Assembly (NCBI RefSeq): GCF_003002025.1
Contig: NZ_PVZB01000001.1
Location: 372,001 to 436,000, forward strand
Direction of reading: 5' to 3'
DNA from: Paraburkholderia sp. BL25I1N1
Lineage (GTDB): Bacteria > Pseudomonadota > Gammaproteobacteria > Burkholderiales > Burkholderiaceae
Length of the DNA stretch: 64,000 nucleotides
In this document: piece after piece, positions 63,676-64,000 of the stretch
Layout of the letters: each line of letters begins with the position of its first letter
Numbering within the stretch: the first letter of the stretch is position 1
The notes under the pieces: model-generated
Database searches by the model: none
Told to the model about the DNA's origin: nothing
The model's input: only the letters and a program-made list of their open reading frames with translations
Position numbers and translations under genes: made by a program

Positions 63676-64000
63676 TCAGGAAACGACGGGTGGGGCTCGA
63701 GGACGGCCGGACGGAAAGGCGCCGAGCGGCGTGAAGCGGGTGGAAAGCGCGGGCGGCGCGGTGTCGGCAAGCGTGAGGGCGGCCGGCGGCTCGGCCGCGG
63801 CGACCGTCGGCATGGCGACGTGGTGCTGAAGCAGATGACAGTAGCCGCACGCGCCGAACGCGTCGTCATGGCTCAAACGGACCGGCGCCGGGGCGGCCTG
63901 GGTCGTCACGCTCGCCGCGCCGACCACGCTGAAATCGCGCGGCTGCAACGCCGAACAGAGCGCCGCGATGGGCTCGTGCGCACGGTTCGACATCAACATC
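63676..64000 (-). CDS. DUF2946-like protein, partial
   Basis: At least 107 residues; the N terminus probably lies beyond the right edge, because DUF2946 proteins have a membrane segment before this point. The motif DDAFGACGYCHLLQHHVAMP fits the Cys/His cluster of DUF2946, a small family often found beside TonB receptors and copper genes. It is read in the same direction as the receptor, 82 bp before it. Confidence 0.65.
   Translation of the reverse strand, partial: MLMSNRAHEPIAALCSALQPRDFSVVGAASVTTQAAPAPVRLSHDDAFGACGYCHLLQHHVAMPTVAAAEPPAALTLADTAPPALSTRFTPLGAFPSGRPRAPPVVS

Noticed and set aside
1..64000. tRNA, rRNA, CRISPR arrays, insertion sequences or prophage
   Set aside because: I looked for clover-leaf tracts, regularly spaced identical repeats, transposase motifs and phage genes and found none. 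Small RNAs cannot be ruled out by eye.

Overview
The window is chromosomal DNA of a high-GC beta-proteobacterium, most likely Paraburkholderia or a close relative. The evidence is the codon use, the DUF4148 secreted peptide, DUF2322, the FrcBCA-type importer, the tad locus layout and the many LysR, LacI, ROK and DeoR sugar regulators. I see no rRNA, tRNA, CRISPR array, phage gene or insertion sequence. The sequence reads as ordinary accessory chromosome built for sugar scavenging, surface life and signalling.

Layout: (1) 0-4.9 kb: the end of a DapA-type sugar-acid dehydratase gene divergent from a LysR regulator, then a divergent class A penicillin-binding protein whose 3' end is tandemly duplicated. 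(2) 4.9-9.2 kb: a fructose-type ABC importer operon (frcB-frcC-frcA) ending in its ROK regulator, with a palindromic operator in front. (3) 9.5-10.3 kb: YcgR, the c-di-GMP flagellar brake. (4) 10.5-18.3 kb: a LacI regulator divergent from a galactoside operon (ATPase, GH42 beta-galactosidase, binding protein, two permeases), with a perfect 16-bp operator between them. (5) 18.5-20 kb: a secreted alpha/beta hydrolase and two small secreted peptides that share a Cys-containing C-terminal tail.

(6) 20.3-23.2 kb: the most unusual part. A protein with a CRP-like cyclic-nucleotide domain and winged helix fused to a FliG C-terminal (rotor) domain is followed by MotA-like and MotB-like stator genes with all key torque and proton residues. 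There is a possible flagellar sigma-28 promoter in front. This looks like a compact, nucleotide-regulated motor or clutch module outside any flagellar cluster. (7) 23.3-29.3 kb: an XRE/MmyB regulator, a thioredoxin-like protein, and a GFA-type protein in one operon with an OmpR-type response regulator and kinase, with repeated GATAC/GACAC half-sites beside the genes; then a thioredoxin-reductase-like flavoprotein with its own cyclic-nucleotide domain.

(8) 29.6-43.2 kb: a secreted beta-propeller protein, DUF2322, a catabolic operon (LysR, SDR, MFS permease, split transketolase), an RbsABC-type sugar importer with a lactonase-like amidohydrolase, and a PPP-type phosphatase. (9) 43.2-44.6 kb: a gene-free stretch rich in palindromes. 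(10) 44.6-57.4 kb: a full tad/Flp pilus operon (flp to tadG), unusual in carrying a fatty-acid-hydroxylase/sterol-desaturase gene inside it and an isoprenylcysteine-methyltransferase-like gene at its end. (11) 57.5-64 kb: an MFS exporter with a DeoR regulator, then a metal-uptake set (PepSY membrane reductase, TonB-dependent receptor, DUF2946) that I think handles copper or iron.
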